In this document: in pieces, positions 25,913 through 38,039 of the stretch | Layout of the letters: every line of letters starts with the position of its first letter | How positions within the stretch are numbered: the stretch's first letter is position 1 | Assembly (NCBI GenBank): GCA_027943335.1 | Contig: BSBK01004083.1 | Span: 1-64,000, forward strand | DNA from: Chamaecyparis obtusa | Taxonomy: Eukaryota > Streptophyta > Pinopsida > Cupressales > Cupressaceae | Length of the DNA: 64,000 bases | Direction: 5' to 3' | The notes under the pieces: generated by a model | What the model saw: only the letters and a program-made list of their open reading frames with translations | The model's database searches: none | What the model was told of the DNA's origin: nothing | Program-made: the position numbers and the translations under genes

Positions 25913-28900
25913 AAGACATGAGATTAGAAACAATCTTCCCTGTAATTACTCCTGAAATTTGAAAGTAAGCTTTAAAACTGGAATGATTATCTTATAGATC
26001 TATCATGTCAACTTCCACCTCTCCCACTTTTTCACTCCAATATAGGAGATAGAACTAAAGATGAACTGCCACTCTCTCAGGCATATCCATAACATGAGGC
26101 TGAGAGTGGGCTTTAATAAGGAAACGGTTTTGGTTAATGGGGGAAGAAGATTTGGCAGAGGGATAGAATAAACGATTCCAAGTTCTAGTTTTTCTGCTAT
26201 GATGAAAATAAAAATTCCCTATTGGAGCTTCAAAAAAATTTCTTTTTTTTTAAACTTGGGGGAAATGATATGATAAGCATCGCCTGTTACTATGATTACC
26301 ATCGTCATTGGCATGCATTGTTCTCACAATTAAAGTCGATGGCTCATTTTATTGTTCATATGATACAAATGACGTCTCAAACTGATGCTCTCACCTATGA
26401 AAGTGATAGAAAAGATCCTGAATACATCGAACATTTCACCAATCATGCTGATCAAGTTAAGACCAATTTCTCTCTGAAATCTTGAGAGAAGATTTTCTTG
26501 TAGAAAGTACTTGAAGCGTTATGGCCTTGACAAAAGAATTGATAGAGAGTCTATCAAACAACTCTTGTCATTCAACACATATTAGGATTTGCAACCTGAT
26601 ATTCTATAAATCGCCAATGAGGATAAGTCTCCTATTCTTTCATCTCATCCCATCTCTAAAATTCTCACCAGGTATGTGAAAATAAGTAAAAATAGATTCC
26701 TTCATTTGATTGGGTGTCGTATCTTTGGTTTGAGCTACTGTGGATTGGGTGATTTTTTATAGTGTGGATCTACATGCTCTTAGATTGCAATTAACACTGC
26801 AATGATCTTAAATTTTGCTTCAGTTAATCCAGTGACTATAGATTGGTTGGTATCGAAGTTATATATTTTAGTTATTTTACAAGAACTCTATTATTTCCTT
26901 TCTACCGAATACACTATTTCTCTTTCTTTTAGTTGAAACTGGAAAAATAAAATAACGTTGGGAGTCTAGGTAGAAAACTAACCAAAGACATAGGTCTCTT
27001 TACAAATATGCCTTATAATAGAGTGATATCATTTCGAGTCGTCTGCGTGAATGATCCAATTCTTTTCTTTTAAATACAATCTCTTCAACCAGCCCAGAAA
27101 TCCTATAAATATACTGCTGCATGGTCAAATAGAATTTATGTCTTGACTGGCAGCTCTCTTTGTTGTCTTAAATATCTTCTTTTTATTTAGTTACCAATAA
27201 CACCATCCTACTGTAGACCGAAAATAAAATGTTGTTTTAGGATGTGATGAGGTGTCCAGAGGATGCTGTAGTTGTGGAAATCTTGTGTTGGTTTGAACTA
27301 GAGATGAAAGAGTTGTTCCTGACCTATGAGATGGGGTCCATCTCTTGTACCATTTCCATACACATTTTTCTATATTTTATAAGGCTCTCTAGGTATTATT
27401 TAAAAAAAAATAATCCAATGTCTTTCATCATCTTTGCATGAGTAGACCTCATTGTTTGACAACTATAACAAGTAAAGAAAAGAAATCATAGAGTGAGGTT
27501 ATTTTTTTACAATTTAATTGAGTTAGTTTAATTACGACAAAGAGAAGACTTCAATTTTGGTTAAAATCTATTGGGTCAAATTATTTGATTCTAATTAATT
27601 ATGGGAGAATCTCAAGATGGTAGATCTCCATGAATTGAATAGGCCCCTAGATATTAGTTAATGGGTACATAAAAACCTTACATGGGTGTAGATAGTTATT
27701 AAACAAAATAAAGATACATAGTGCTCATAGAGATTGAACAAAGATTTTGGGTATGGAAACATATATACTATTTAGTTATCAATGAGAAATGTATTTGAAC
27801 AATTGACTTTATTGTTTTAAATTAAAAGAAAAGATTCATGCTAGATGTATTGTGAGACTAAGAAAGCTCAAAGAATATTTGTGTGATTGAATGAAAATTG
27901 ATTATGAAAGTGGAACTAATGTGTAATTTATTCTTAACCTTAAAGAACTTTGCATAGGGGTTTGGAATAAAAGTAACTCGATTCTATGAACACTTAGATG
28001 ATGCCAGGAGAGTATAGAGTAAATCATACATTATTCATGCAAAATATTTCATTAACTATATGTCAAAAGAGTAGGAGAAGTGTTCAGGTCTATTGCAAAA
28101 AATATTAAGTTCTATTAGGATGACATTAACAAGATTATTAAGAAGATGTTTGAGCTTTTATAATAAATCTTGACTGCAACAAGAATAGTATGATTATGTT
28201 ATCGTTACTATGATTTCATATGTTGGATATGGAATCGGTTTCTATGAAATAGAATCAAATAGAAAGAATTGCTGATTATAATAGTTCTTATGAATATTGT
28301 GAATGCATCTTGGTAAAATTATTGATTGAAAGAGAGTTAAACTTTATGATATGATTCATTATATTAGTGTTGAGAACAGACTTTATGTTGCACAAATTCC
28401 ATTACTTTAGTCAATTTTACTTTGTTAGACTACTTCTAGCTGGGCTGGGTATCTTTCATGTCAGGAAAAGATTTTGAGGAAGCGTAAATGCTTTGTGGTA
28501 GGGTGGAAACACACTCCTACAATATTCTTTCTCCTAGACTTTTGTGTGAAATAGGTTTCTAGAGCTACTGTCAGGAAAAGTATTCATATTTAGCATGCTA
28601 TGACTTCTTGCAACCAACTAGTTATTTATAGTAAGGACATTTACCAACTTATGTTAGTCTTTTAAGTTCTTGTTATTGTTGGACTTCAAAAAATTGGTCA
28701 AAGCCTCTTTTGGATCTTGTTGTATTCAACATGCTAGTCAAAACTTTTAATGTATTATGATGTATTATCTCATGTTAGTTTACATAAGGTGATTTTTCAA
28801 CATTTTGGTTGGCACCTCCTTGTTTTGGTCTCAAGTGTATCTTTTTCTATTCGACAAGTTGGTCAAACTATGTACCTTATCATATTATTTTAATGAAAAT

Positions 28901-29210
28901 AAATTTTGTCTTGTAAATATGTGGACTTGACTTTTGACCAAGTTGACTGTCTCCCTTATCATGCAGATATTGTTGAGGTAGCATTTGTGTTGACAAGTAG
29001 GTCTCTACAGATTTTGTTATTTTATATTTATGGTGTGTGTAAATTGTTAAAATTATTCAAATGGTACTCAATTTTCTTAATTCATTTCTTTGCAAATTTG
29101 TATGTGGATAAACATAAAAGTTATATGTACCTAAATTAATTTTGAGAGTATTGTCTTTTTTCCCTCTCTATTTTCTTTTTGCAAAATAAGCCATACAAAT
29201 TTGTCAAATC
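25913..29210. other. No recognised gene
   Basis: A 3.3 kb stretch with several short open frames. One at 26222-26485 is followed, after a stop, by a readable piece (LKRYGLDKRIDRESIKQLLS) and a CACCAG|GTATGTG donor-like site near 26670, which may be a decayed exon. I cannot name a family. The rest is AT-rich with no transposon hallmark. Confidence 0.4.
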
Positions 29211-29702
29211 TTTTTTTTAACAAAAAAGGGACACAAATTTATTGAATCAGAAATAATTGTACAAAGAAAAGGGACAACAAGCCCAAAAGAGAGTACAAAT
29301 TGAGAAATACCAACAAAAGGTGACCCTTTAAGGGCCACAACTATTCTGCCATATCTTCCTTAACAATATTCTCAAGATCTTGAAGGGCAATTGACCTCAA
29401 TCTCCAACATTCCAACCATATAATCTTTTAGAAACCCACTTAGCCTTGAACAATATGCTACCATATTCTACTCACATTGGACATAGAAAAAATAAATTGA
29501 ATCAAAGGAATCTATCAACCTTAGAATTTGTCTACCTACCACTGCCAGATGTAAATCAAGATCATTCATCCTCTACTTGTTTATTATATCCACAACTACT
29601 TGGAAATCAGATTCTCAAATAATCTTGCTTCATCCAAGAGCACACCCTTTCTCTAAAGCCAAGAGAATAACAAGAGCCTCCATATAGTTATTGATCTATT
29701 GA
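29211..29702 (-). pseudogene. LINE 3' end: RNase H domain and tail
   Basis: On the minus strand the segment ends in a T-free purine tail next to an A-run (TTTTTTTT on the plus strand at 29211) preceded by a 3' UTR (GGGCTTGTTGTCCCTTTTCT). Before that, 29345-29702 encodes in broken frames the plant-LINE RNase H: EAL-like MEA, LALEKGCALG, then II-KQRMNDLDLHL and VRRIWQHIVQG-like pieces. This is the C-terminus of LINE ORF2. It joins the 32691-33840 fragment once the intervening solo LTR is removed. Confidence 0.8.
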
Positions 29703-29707
29703 CCCTT
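29703..29707. repeat. Target-site duplication, left copy
   Basis: CCCTT, matching 32686-32690 on the other side of the solo LTR. Confidence 0.88.
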
Positions 29708-32685
29708 TGTAATGCCCCGCCAGGGAACTCAAGAGATCTATTAACCTAAAACAAGTTACTAAGTTTGCAGAATAATTTTTTTCTTAAATGTTTACAAACA
29801 ATAACATGAATAAACACACATAAGTAAAATATAAAGTCTGAAAGTACACATACACATAAATATAATCTCAAATCCAGATTACACATCTCAAGGGTTCCTT
29901 GACGTAGAAACTACACAATTATAATTACATTTATCACCTAACTCACCTACATATTGCATCATTAATACATATAAATAATGGAGTATACATAATCTCCAAC
30001 ATCAACTGCACAAGTCGCAGGGAATGTAATTACAATTAGATACAAAGTACTAATAGAGAAGGTACAAGAATAATAATAAGTATCCAAGAAGATCAACTAC
30101 CACATAAGTATGCAAGGCAAACAAAATCAATACAACAACCCTAACCCCGCCTCTGGTAACAATCCTAGTAGGCTAACGTAACAGATTCCCCTCTAACCCA
30201 AGCACATAAGCAATAAAATAGACATACAATATAATTTAATAAATAAACTAATTTGTAAAATCCTTCACAAAATTATTCTATTAATAATCATGAATAAACT
30301 ATAATTACATTTAACAAATTAAATTCTAACACCTAATAAATCAATTTATTACACTATTAAAATAAATTGATTCTAGGAATTAAAATTATAAATTACTATA
30401 ATTTCACAAGTCTAATTAAAATAATAATTTTGAATTACCCAATTACATTTAATTTTGAAAGCATAAATATCCATCCAATAATAACACCATAGACAATAAT
30501 TAAAATTAATAATGATTATAATATAAATTAATATATATAATAATTATACTAAATTATAATTATATTAAATTTAATAATATATATATAAATATTTACATTT
30601 TATATTTTTTTTGAAAAAATCACTAACCATGCAATATGGGGGGGGGGGGGGAGCCTTGGGCCCCACCCCTGCTGCCATAGGCAATGGGCTGCTACAACAA
30701 CCTAGCTATTGTGGGCAGCTTTGCTGCCATGACAACTTTGCTACCGTGACAACTCAAGGAGCTACTAGTGGGGGGGGGGGGAGGTTGGGGGAGAGGCCCC
30801 CGTCTCCCTAAATTTTTATTTATTTATTTTTTATACTTTAAAAAAAAAATATTTTATTTTATTTTTATTTTTATTCTGGTAGACTTTTCCGTCTATACTT
30901 GCTTCCAGCAAGGTACCCCCTTTTTAAAAATATAAATTATAAGAACACATATATCCCCTTTTTTCTATAGAAAAAAATGAGAATCTATTTTATTGATTTA
31001 AACTGGTTTTTGTCCACAATCATCTGTAAATCTATTTTCTAATGTTTCTCTCAATAATTCCTCCAAACCCTTATCAGATCTAACTTTTCTAAAAATATAT
31101 ACTGTAGATTTTCAACCCAAGGTTACCAGGCACAATTTTCTTTCACAAATTTGACATACAACAATATTCTAAATTTAAACATTACCATTAACTCAAAACC
31201 CTAATTGCATTTAAAGAAAAAATGAATTTATGAATTGTATACATGCCCAATTTCCTACAATCATTTTTCTAGAATTTCAACATGAAAGGAAATCACAAAG
31301 CAGTCCAAAATATCCAGATCTGATAGGCACATAGCAGACAATTATTTCAAAAATACCAGAATTACATCTACAAGGGTTTCTAAATTCTACCTCAAACCAC
31401 CAAATGAATTAATGTGATGAAGACCAGAAACGTAGAAAAATCCAAGCTTTCACAGAAAATTCTTCCAATTCGAATCCTTCACCCAATTCTTCAAACTCTG
31501 TGTGTTGAGATTAATTGTCAAGTTTTTCCAATATAGGAATTGAACTCCACATGCAAAATTTGGAACTCAACTCAAATCAACAACCTTGTTTTCATCAACT
31601 CCATAATTCCCTCAACTTCAATTTTGAACTCAAGTATTTTCCTTCCTTGTTTCTGTCAACTCACTTAACTCATAATTTACTAATTCTTTTATCTATTTAT
31701 TCCAAATTGATTTGTGCAACTAAATTGCATTTAAAATAAATTAATAACATTTAGTCTAATGTTATTTTCCACATGTTATTTTATTTTCAATATATAATTA
31801 CCTTTTATTTGAAAAATTAAATTTTATAAATAATTAAATTTTAAAATTAATATATTTAATTAATCTTCATTAATTAAAAAATTTTATTTCCACAACAAGC
31901 CATTTAATTAAATCTTTAAATTCAATAAATGTATCTAATTAATTTCTATTAATTAAATACTTAGACCACATTTAAAATAACTTTAAATAGCAATATCTAA
32001 TTTATTTAAATCACATAATTAATCTAAATAATTTATCTAATTATAACAAACATATAAACCAACCATAAAACAACTGAACTAATTAAACTCATGTCACCTG
32101 GATGAATTCGGGAAGGGTAAAATATCATAATCTTGTCCACTATTTCAGGACAATATAATGGCTTAGGTTGGGATTTGGATCTAAACATTATCTCCCCTCT
32201 CTTACCCTTGATACTTGCAATAGGGAATGCTCATCCTGACAATTCAGGGAAACTGATGCCTGGGAAAACCTGCATAAAAAAATAAGCATGTACATACATA
32301 CATACATACATACATACATACATTGCAGGGATTGGGACATCGTGTGTATCTCATAAGCAAGTAACTACGACTTCATCTCTCAACCATATCAAACAAGTCA
32401 ATCAAGAAGGTTAAAGCATACATGATAACCATACACATGCAAGTATGGGGCAAGTACAATTATAACCATAAACATCATTTTAAACATGTAAATAATAATC
32501 ATCAAAATAACTAACATCCTCTAACTGCAATTATATAATATCCATAATTATTCAATCGTCAAATCGCCATGTAATGTCATACATCCAAAACCACATATTA
32601 ACTGAAATAATCAACACACACATAAAAGAGGCCTAAAAGAGTTTGTAAATATAAAATTGAATGAAAACTATGGGTGGGCACTACA
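29708..32685 (+). mobile_element. Solo LTR, Gypsy-like, inserted in a LINE
   Basis: Starts TGTAATGCCCCGCCAGGGAA, ends GGGTGGGCACTACA (TG...CA), 2,978 bp, and is flanked by CCCTT duplications. No primer site, gag or pol is present, so recombination between two LTRs removed the interior. The start matches the minus-strand LTR at 4052. Internal landmarks are a GC island at 30638-30808 and a TACA microsatellite at about 32290-32325. Confidence 0.9.
30638..30808. repeat. G-rich island in the solo LTR
   Basis: Two runs of about 13 G (near 30638 and 30770) bracket a GC-rich block containing direct repeats of TTTGCTGCCATGACAACT / TTTGCTACCGTGACAACT. The runs could form G-quadruplexes on the plus strand. 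It is the counterpart of 1861-2022. Confidence 0.7.
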
Positions 32686-32690
32686 CCCTT
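32686..32690. repeat. Target-site duplication, right copy
   Basis: CCCTT directly after the solo LTR, identical to 29703-29707. Confidence 0.88.
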
Positions 32691-33840
32691 ATAGATAGCA
32701 AAGAAGAAAATAACATTTACCAAACTATCTTTGCCTACTCCACTAAATCCTGCATGCCTAGGATTTCCTTTAGAAGACCCATTAGTATTGATCTTAAGAG
32801 TTACTAGAGGCAGGGGAGACCACTTAGTATCTTTTTGGGCCTTTTTTTTTTACTATGTATAGCCCTTGAATTTTGTCTCTTGAAAGGTGCCTCTCTAAAG
32901 ATCCCACCCAAAATATTTAAATTTTGTACAACTTTCAAGTCCCCAAGGTCAACCTCCTCAGAAAGATCACACTTAGTTATTAGAGTATATTATAACATGA
33001 AACTAACCTACAACCACACTTGTTGCACCAACCTATTCTTATTCTAAAAAATCTAGTAGTTTCTTTCCAACCACAAATGTTAAATAATAAAATAGGGTTC
33101 AGTATCCCATGCCACATGGAGGAAGGAATTCTTAGTAGGGGATCAACCATGATTATTCTATAAATCAACCAAATAGATGGTATGAACACATTCATGCTTC
33201 TATATCCCCACCACCTATTCCATATTTCCTTGGTGAAAGAATAATGGAAAAAGAGATGAGAGATATTCTCCTCATTTTAACTACATAAAACAAAAATATA
33301 AGGTCCCTGAAACCCTCTCTTTTAAAAGTTGTCTAAAGTGAGACTTCTATTCTTCACAACTAACCACAAGAAAAATTACATTTATCCTAACCCAACCTAT
33401 TCCAAACCTGCTTCCACCAAGGAGCATTCAGATTTTCAAAAGTCAACCTATCCTACTTATGATATCTGTAAGCCACTAAAAACTTTCCATTTAGATTAGG
33501 GCCTCAAGAAAGAATATTCGCTCCTTTCCGTGAACTGCATATTGTATCACCCAAAATCCTCCCTTTCCTCCACTAATCCATAGGAGGCCACTCATGTGGT
33601 TCTTTCTATCTATCCACTTGTCCTTGACCCAAGTTTAAGATAACTTTAAAATCCTCAACTCTACTCCAACCAGCTTCCAAAAAGATATTTCATAGAGACT
33701 GCAAATGCGCATATTGAGAGATATGTAGACAAATTCTTACCTCCATGATAAAAATTTCCTTATACAAGGTCATTGATATTTTTGCAAAAAATCTTGAGGA
33801 GTTAAATGTTTAAGAAAGTAAAAAATCACTCCTTTTCTCT
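32691..33840 (-). pseudogene. LINE ORF2 fragment: end of RT and zf-RVT domain
   Basis: Minus-strand frames give the zinc-binding domain that follows reverse transcriptase in plant LINEs. From 33640 leftwards: VKDKWIDRKNHMSGLLWISG, NGKFLVAYRYHK, WWKQVWNRL, then about 33300-33370 LKNRSLTLDNF with KRGFQGPYIFVLC, NEENISHLFFHYSFTKEIWN and RWWGYRSMNVFIPSIW. Stops and frameshifts are frequent. The catalytic RT core (YxDD) is not present; the LINE is 5'-truncated or cut by the Copia at 34000. It reads directly into the RNase H at 29702 when the solo LTR and one CCCTT are removed. Confidence 0.82.
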
Positions 33841-33999
33841 GTGATTTGTATTGTCAAAATGTTTAAAGATAAAGGATCTTGGTTTTATTTTTTAATAACT
33901 CCAAGAAGTTTTGAAGAGAAAAAAAGGCATCTACCTTCCATGTTGAAAAGTCACGTAGGGCCATTTTAATTTTTTGAGGGAATGTTGAAAGGGGTAAAT
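33841..33999. other. Junction sequence between LINE and Copia
   Basis: About 160 bp with no recognisable LINE coding sequence before the Copia LTR begins. It may be further decayed LINE or the Copia target. Confidence 0.45.
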
Positions 34000-34310
34000 T
34001 ACTAGTTTGTGGTGACTGATCAGGAAATTACTATACACTTTTCATGTATCCTTATTGGGGTTAACTCATCAAGCATTTTTGGTTAACTCGTCAAGGATTT
34101 TTCTAGGTTAACTCGTCAAGTAATGTGAAATAATCAGATTGTAATTTTCTCTTTGTTGGACAATAAAATTAGTGGACAAATATTTCTCTAGTGGATATGG
34201 CCCATATTGGTTGAACCATGTTAAATATTTGTGTTATTTGTTTTTTTGTCTTCTCTATTTCTACATCATCTTGATATTGTTTATCTCTCATATCTACCTA
34301 AACCCTAACA
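34000..34310 (+). repeat. 5' LTR of the older (outer) Copia
   Basis: Starts with a degenerate end (TACTAGTTTGTGGTGACTGA) alignable to the LTR start TGTTAGCTTGTGGTGACTAA at 54792 and ends AACCCTAACA. It is 311 bp, shorter than the relatives' 408-486 bp. A decayed primer site (CTAGTATCAAAGTGG) follows at 34312. No target duplication can be paired because the 3' LTR is gone. Confidence 0.8.
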
Positions 34311-34374
34311 ACTAGTATCAAAGTGGTGTATTTCTTAGTGATTTGGTAGGAAATCTTGTATTTGAGTGGGAGCA

Positions 34375-35578
34375 ATGGTAGAGGAAGGTAGGCTTAAGGT
34401 TGAACTTTGAAGTTCAATGACCAAAACTATCAGTTATGGAAGATGAAATTGTCGATTATCTATATGAAAAGGATCTTTATTTATCATTGGGTGGAAAATA
34501 AAAGAAACTGACAACTATGAAGGATGAGGACTGGGAGGCCCTTGATAGGAAGACACTAGGAGAAATACAGTTGTGCCTTGCATTGTTAGTGGCTTTTAAT
34601 ATAGAAAAATAAATAACAATGAAGGGTCTAATGAAGGCATTGGAAAAACTGTATGAGAAATCCTCAGCCTCAAATAAGGTATTTCTTATGAAACATTTAT
34701 TTAATACGAAGATGCCAGAAGGTGGGTCTATTAGTGATCATTTGAATGAGTTTAACACAATTACTAGTCCACTAAGTTCTATAAAAGTAAATTTTGATGA
34801 TGAGGTTAGGGATCTCTTATTTTTATGATAATTTCTTGAAAGATGGAATAGATTGGTCATGGTTGTACGTAACTTTGTCTCTAGTTCAAACACTTTAAAG
34901 TTTGATGATTTTGTTGGTGTTATCCTTAGTGAGGAAATGCGACAAAAAATAACAGGTGAGACATCAGGTAATTCTTTGATTGTTGAGAATAGGGGATGAT
35001 AGAGGGAAAGAGGAAAGAGCCCAAGTAATCATGGGAAATCTAGGGCAAATGTGGAGTGTTAACATTGCGGAAATAAAAGACATTTGAAGAAAGATTGTTG
35101 GTCTCAAAAGGGAAAACAAGGGGATGGAAAACTAGAAAATAAAAAGGAAGAAAATGTAGCAGGTCATGTGTTACGAGATTCTTTGATTCTTTTTTTGGAT
35201 AATATTACTTATTCTTGGGTTTTAGATACAAAGGCCTCTTTTCATACCACAACCTATAGAAAATATTTTCTAGACTATGTTCAAGATGATTTTGGACAGG
35301 TTTATTTAGGTGATGATGAACTATGCAAAATTATTGGAAAGGGAAACATACAAATAAAATTACCAAATGAAAACCAAAGGTTGTTGAAATAGGTGAGACA
35401 TGTTCTTGATTTGAGAAGAAATTTAATATAAGAAAGACATCTGGGAAGTGATGGCTGCATAGTCATATTCATGAACAATTCATGGAAGGTTACTAAAAGT
35501 TCAGTAAAAATAGAAAAAAATGGTTAAGTTAGGTACAATGTATTTATGTGCTAGTAATATTGATTATTCCATTTCCAT
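34375..35578 (+). pseudogene. Outer Copia gag and protease, broken
   Basis: Homologous codon by codon to the gag-pol at 55375 in the same window (EEGRLKV, YQLWKMK, KALEKLYEKSSASNKVFLMK, GGSISDHLNEFNTITS). Frameshifts occur near 34405 and 34615, with stops at about 34826 and 34998. The knuckle around 35062-35102 has lost a Cys but keeps GHLKKDC. The protease keeps WVLDTKASFHTTTYRKYF, with the catalytic Asp in D-T-K-A where D-S/T-G-A is usual. It is interrupted at 35578 by the inner Copia and resumes at 43229. Confidence 0.88.
35574..35578. repeat. Target-site duplication, left copy
   Basis: TCCAT, duplicated at 43224-43228. Confidence 0.9.
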
Positions 35579-36927
35579 TGTTATCATAACTCATAATAAT
35601 GTTGATGATTGATTATCTGATGGAGCTGATGATGAAGAGTGCCCAAGATCAAAGGTATACATGATGTTAGTAGAATGGTTAGATCATTTATAGTTTTGTC
35701 ACTGATGTGAAGAAATTGATTTTTGACTTATATTATGTTTCCATATCATTCGGTAATGATATAAGAAGAATGAGTTAAGGAGAAGAGGAAATGATAAGTT
35801 GTGAAGTTGTAGAACATAAATGGGAAAATTGGTAAGGTAAGGTGAAAATTTGATCACTTGGTAAAGCGGAAAGGTTTAGGCACCGAGTGATGTAACCAAA
35901 ATTCTAAGTGAAGAAGACCGAGAAAGGAAAAGATATTAAATATGCATGAAATTGATATTTAATGATTAGCTATGATGAGTTGGATGATTATGATTATGAG
36001 GAAAGTTAGTTAGAAAGATCTACAGTTATGAAAATTCAAGAAGAATATCTACGGTGAGATATATGAGGCAAAAAGAGATGGAACAAGTTACAAGAAAGGT
36101 TCAAGTTCCTAGGTGAAAAGGAAATGTGTTACTGAGATCCTGATCCGATGAATAATGAAAAGAACAGTCGAGATTGATTAAAGGAAAATGTAATACATAA
36201 GATTAAGAGGCAAAAATTGTCTATATAAAGGATGATCTTGTATGGAAAATGGGCTAGAAAATTGAATAGTTAAAGGGTTACTGACTGTTGCTGAGGAGAA
36301 GGAATAGAGAGATTTTGAGTGGGAAAATAGTGATTTGATGAAGTGTTGATGCCAGTGGATGATGAAGAGTTGAAGATAAGATTGAAGAGTGAATAGAGGA
36401 TCTGATATGCAAAGATAGTTGCAAATCTGCAGGTCATTTTTACTATTGTTTCTTATTAGCATTTGTAACAGAAAAATCTCTTTATAGAGTGGACTTAACA
36501 GTCTTATTATAAATCCTTTAACAAGGTGACATTCAAAAAGATTGTTTTAAGCCCTCTAAAAAGGTCACTCCTAATAGGGTGAAGATCTTAATAGATCTAA
36601 GGTAAATCCCTTAACCGGGTCACACCTAATAGTGTGTTTTGTAATCTTTAACCAGATTGGCTCTTAACCGAGTGTACTTCAGAAGAGTATATTTCTTAGT
36701 AGGTGAAAATTTCCATAGTGGTTTTTCCCAAACCTGGGTTTCTACGTTAAATATATGTGTTATACATTGTGAATGATTTATTGATTGATATAGTTTATTT
36801 ACTGTTGTCGGTAAATAGTGAACTGTGTTTCTACCGAGTACTTATCAAGTTAATCAGAGAAAAGTTTTAAAGGTGTTTTGTGATCAGGATTACTAATTCA
36901 CCCCTCCCCTCTCCATAATCCAACAAT
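35579..36927 (+). repeat. 5' LTR of the inner Copia
   Basis: Starts TGTTATCATAACTCATAATA and ends CTCCATAATCCAACA. Compared with the 3' LTR it lacks about 140 bp around 35825. It carries a TATA box at 36222 and, from about 36470, the recurrent CTTTAACAAGGT/CTTAACCGGGT motifs. Confidence 0.92.
36222..36230 (+). promoter_or_regulatory. TATA box of the inner Copia LTR
   Basis: TATATAAAG in a context (GTCTATATAAAGGATGATCT) conserved at 42526-42534 in the 3' LTR. Confidence 0.65.
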
Positions 36928-36929
36928 TG

Positions 36930-36941
36930 GTATTAGAGTTG
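36930..36941 (+). other. Primer binding site of the inner Copia
   Basis: TGGTATTAGAGT, two bases after the LTR end; initiator-Met tRNA complement with C-to-T and C-to-T-type differences from TGGTATCAGAGC. Confidence 0.85.
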
Positions 36942-36988
36942 AGTACTCTGAAGATATAATTTTAAAGACTTGAGTAAAAGATTCAAAG

Positions 36989-37850
36989 ATGTATAGGAGA
37001 GAGGTACCTAAGCTAAACAAGGAAAGTTTCTCTACATGAAAATGTAGAATAAAATTATATCTATCTATGATTGGTGAACATGCCCTGAACTTGCTGCAAA
37101 ATGACTACACTCCACCAGCCACCAGACCCATGATAGCTGACGAGTTGAAAGAAAAACATGAACATAATAAGTTATGATAGAGATTGCTTTCTCTCTATCT
37201 GATACTGAATTCAATGATATCAAAAATTGTACTACAAAAGAGATGTGGGATAGGCTTGCACTTATCTATGGAGGAGATCAACATGTTCAAAATGCTAAGG
37301 TTGACAACTTGAGAGGAAAATATGATGAGATGAGAATGAAAGATAATGAGAACATCACACAATACAGTGGAAGAATCAAATAATTTGTTAGTGCTATCAG
37401 AGGTGATAGAGGATCATTGACTAATGAAGAAGTTGTAAGTAAAATCTTGAGAACTCTGTCTTCTAAGTATGCTATTAGATTATCTGAAATTCAAGAATTG
37501 AGATCTATACCGAACAATATTGTTACTCTTAAAGCCCTAATTGGAAATTTGACTACATTTGAGCTAAGTAACTATGATAATAGTCTACCAACTATTGAGA
37601 CAACCTTCAAGTCATCTATGGCATTGGAAAATCAAGAAAAGAAAAAGGAAATCATAGTACTTCACATGGAAATGAGTATGACAATATCTTGACTGAAGAA
37701 AAAGAGTAGGAAGAATTTGAAGCACTGTTGGCTAACCGACTACCTGGAGGCAAAGGAAAGTACAAAGATAAGTTACCATTGAAATGCTTCAATTTTAATA
37801 AGAATGGACATATTGCATCTAGATGTCCTAACAATGAAAAAAAGTGATAA
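36989..37850 (+). pseudogene. Inner Copia gag, broken
   Basis: Starts at ATG 36989 (MYRREVPKLNKESF). The UBN2-type capsid region reads TTKEMWDRLALIYGGDQHVQ, NAKVDNLRGKYDEMRMKDNE, then KILRTLSSKYAIRLSEIQEL. A knuckle at about 37784-37830 reads CFNFNKNGHIASRC, with the second Cys lost. Stops are at about 37036, 37177, 37381 and 37690, with frame changes. Gag packages the element RNA into virus-like particles; this copy cannot be translated through. Confidence 0.88.
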
Positions 37851-38039
37851 GAATGATAAAAGAGACAATCAACACTGAAGATTCAAAGATCTTAAGGATA
37901 AAGGAAAGAAGTCTTGCTACCTAGTTGAGGAAGGTATAAGTGATGATGAATCTAATGATATCGAGGAAGGTTATGAAGTTATTTTTGTTGCAGTAAAGGA
38001 ATAATCAGATGAAGAAGAGTTTGATGATGAAAAATGACT

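Noticed and set aside
28906..29139. 77-codon ORF before the LINE tail
   Set aside because: No start context, domain or neighbouring exon; composition is like the surrounding AT-rich DNA.
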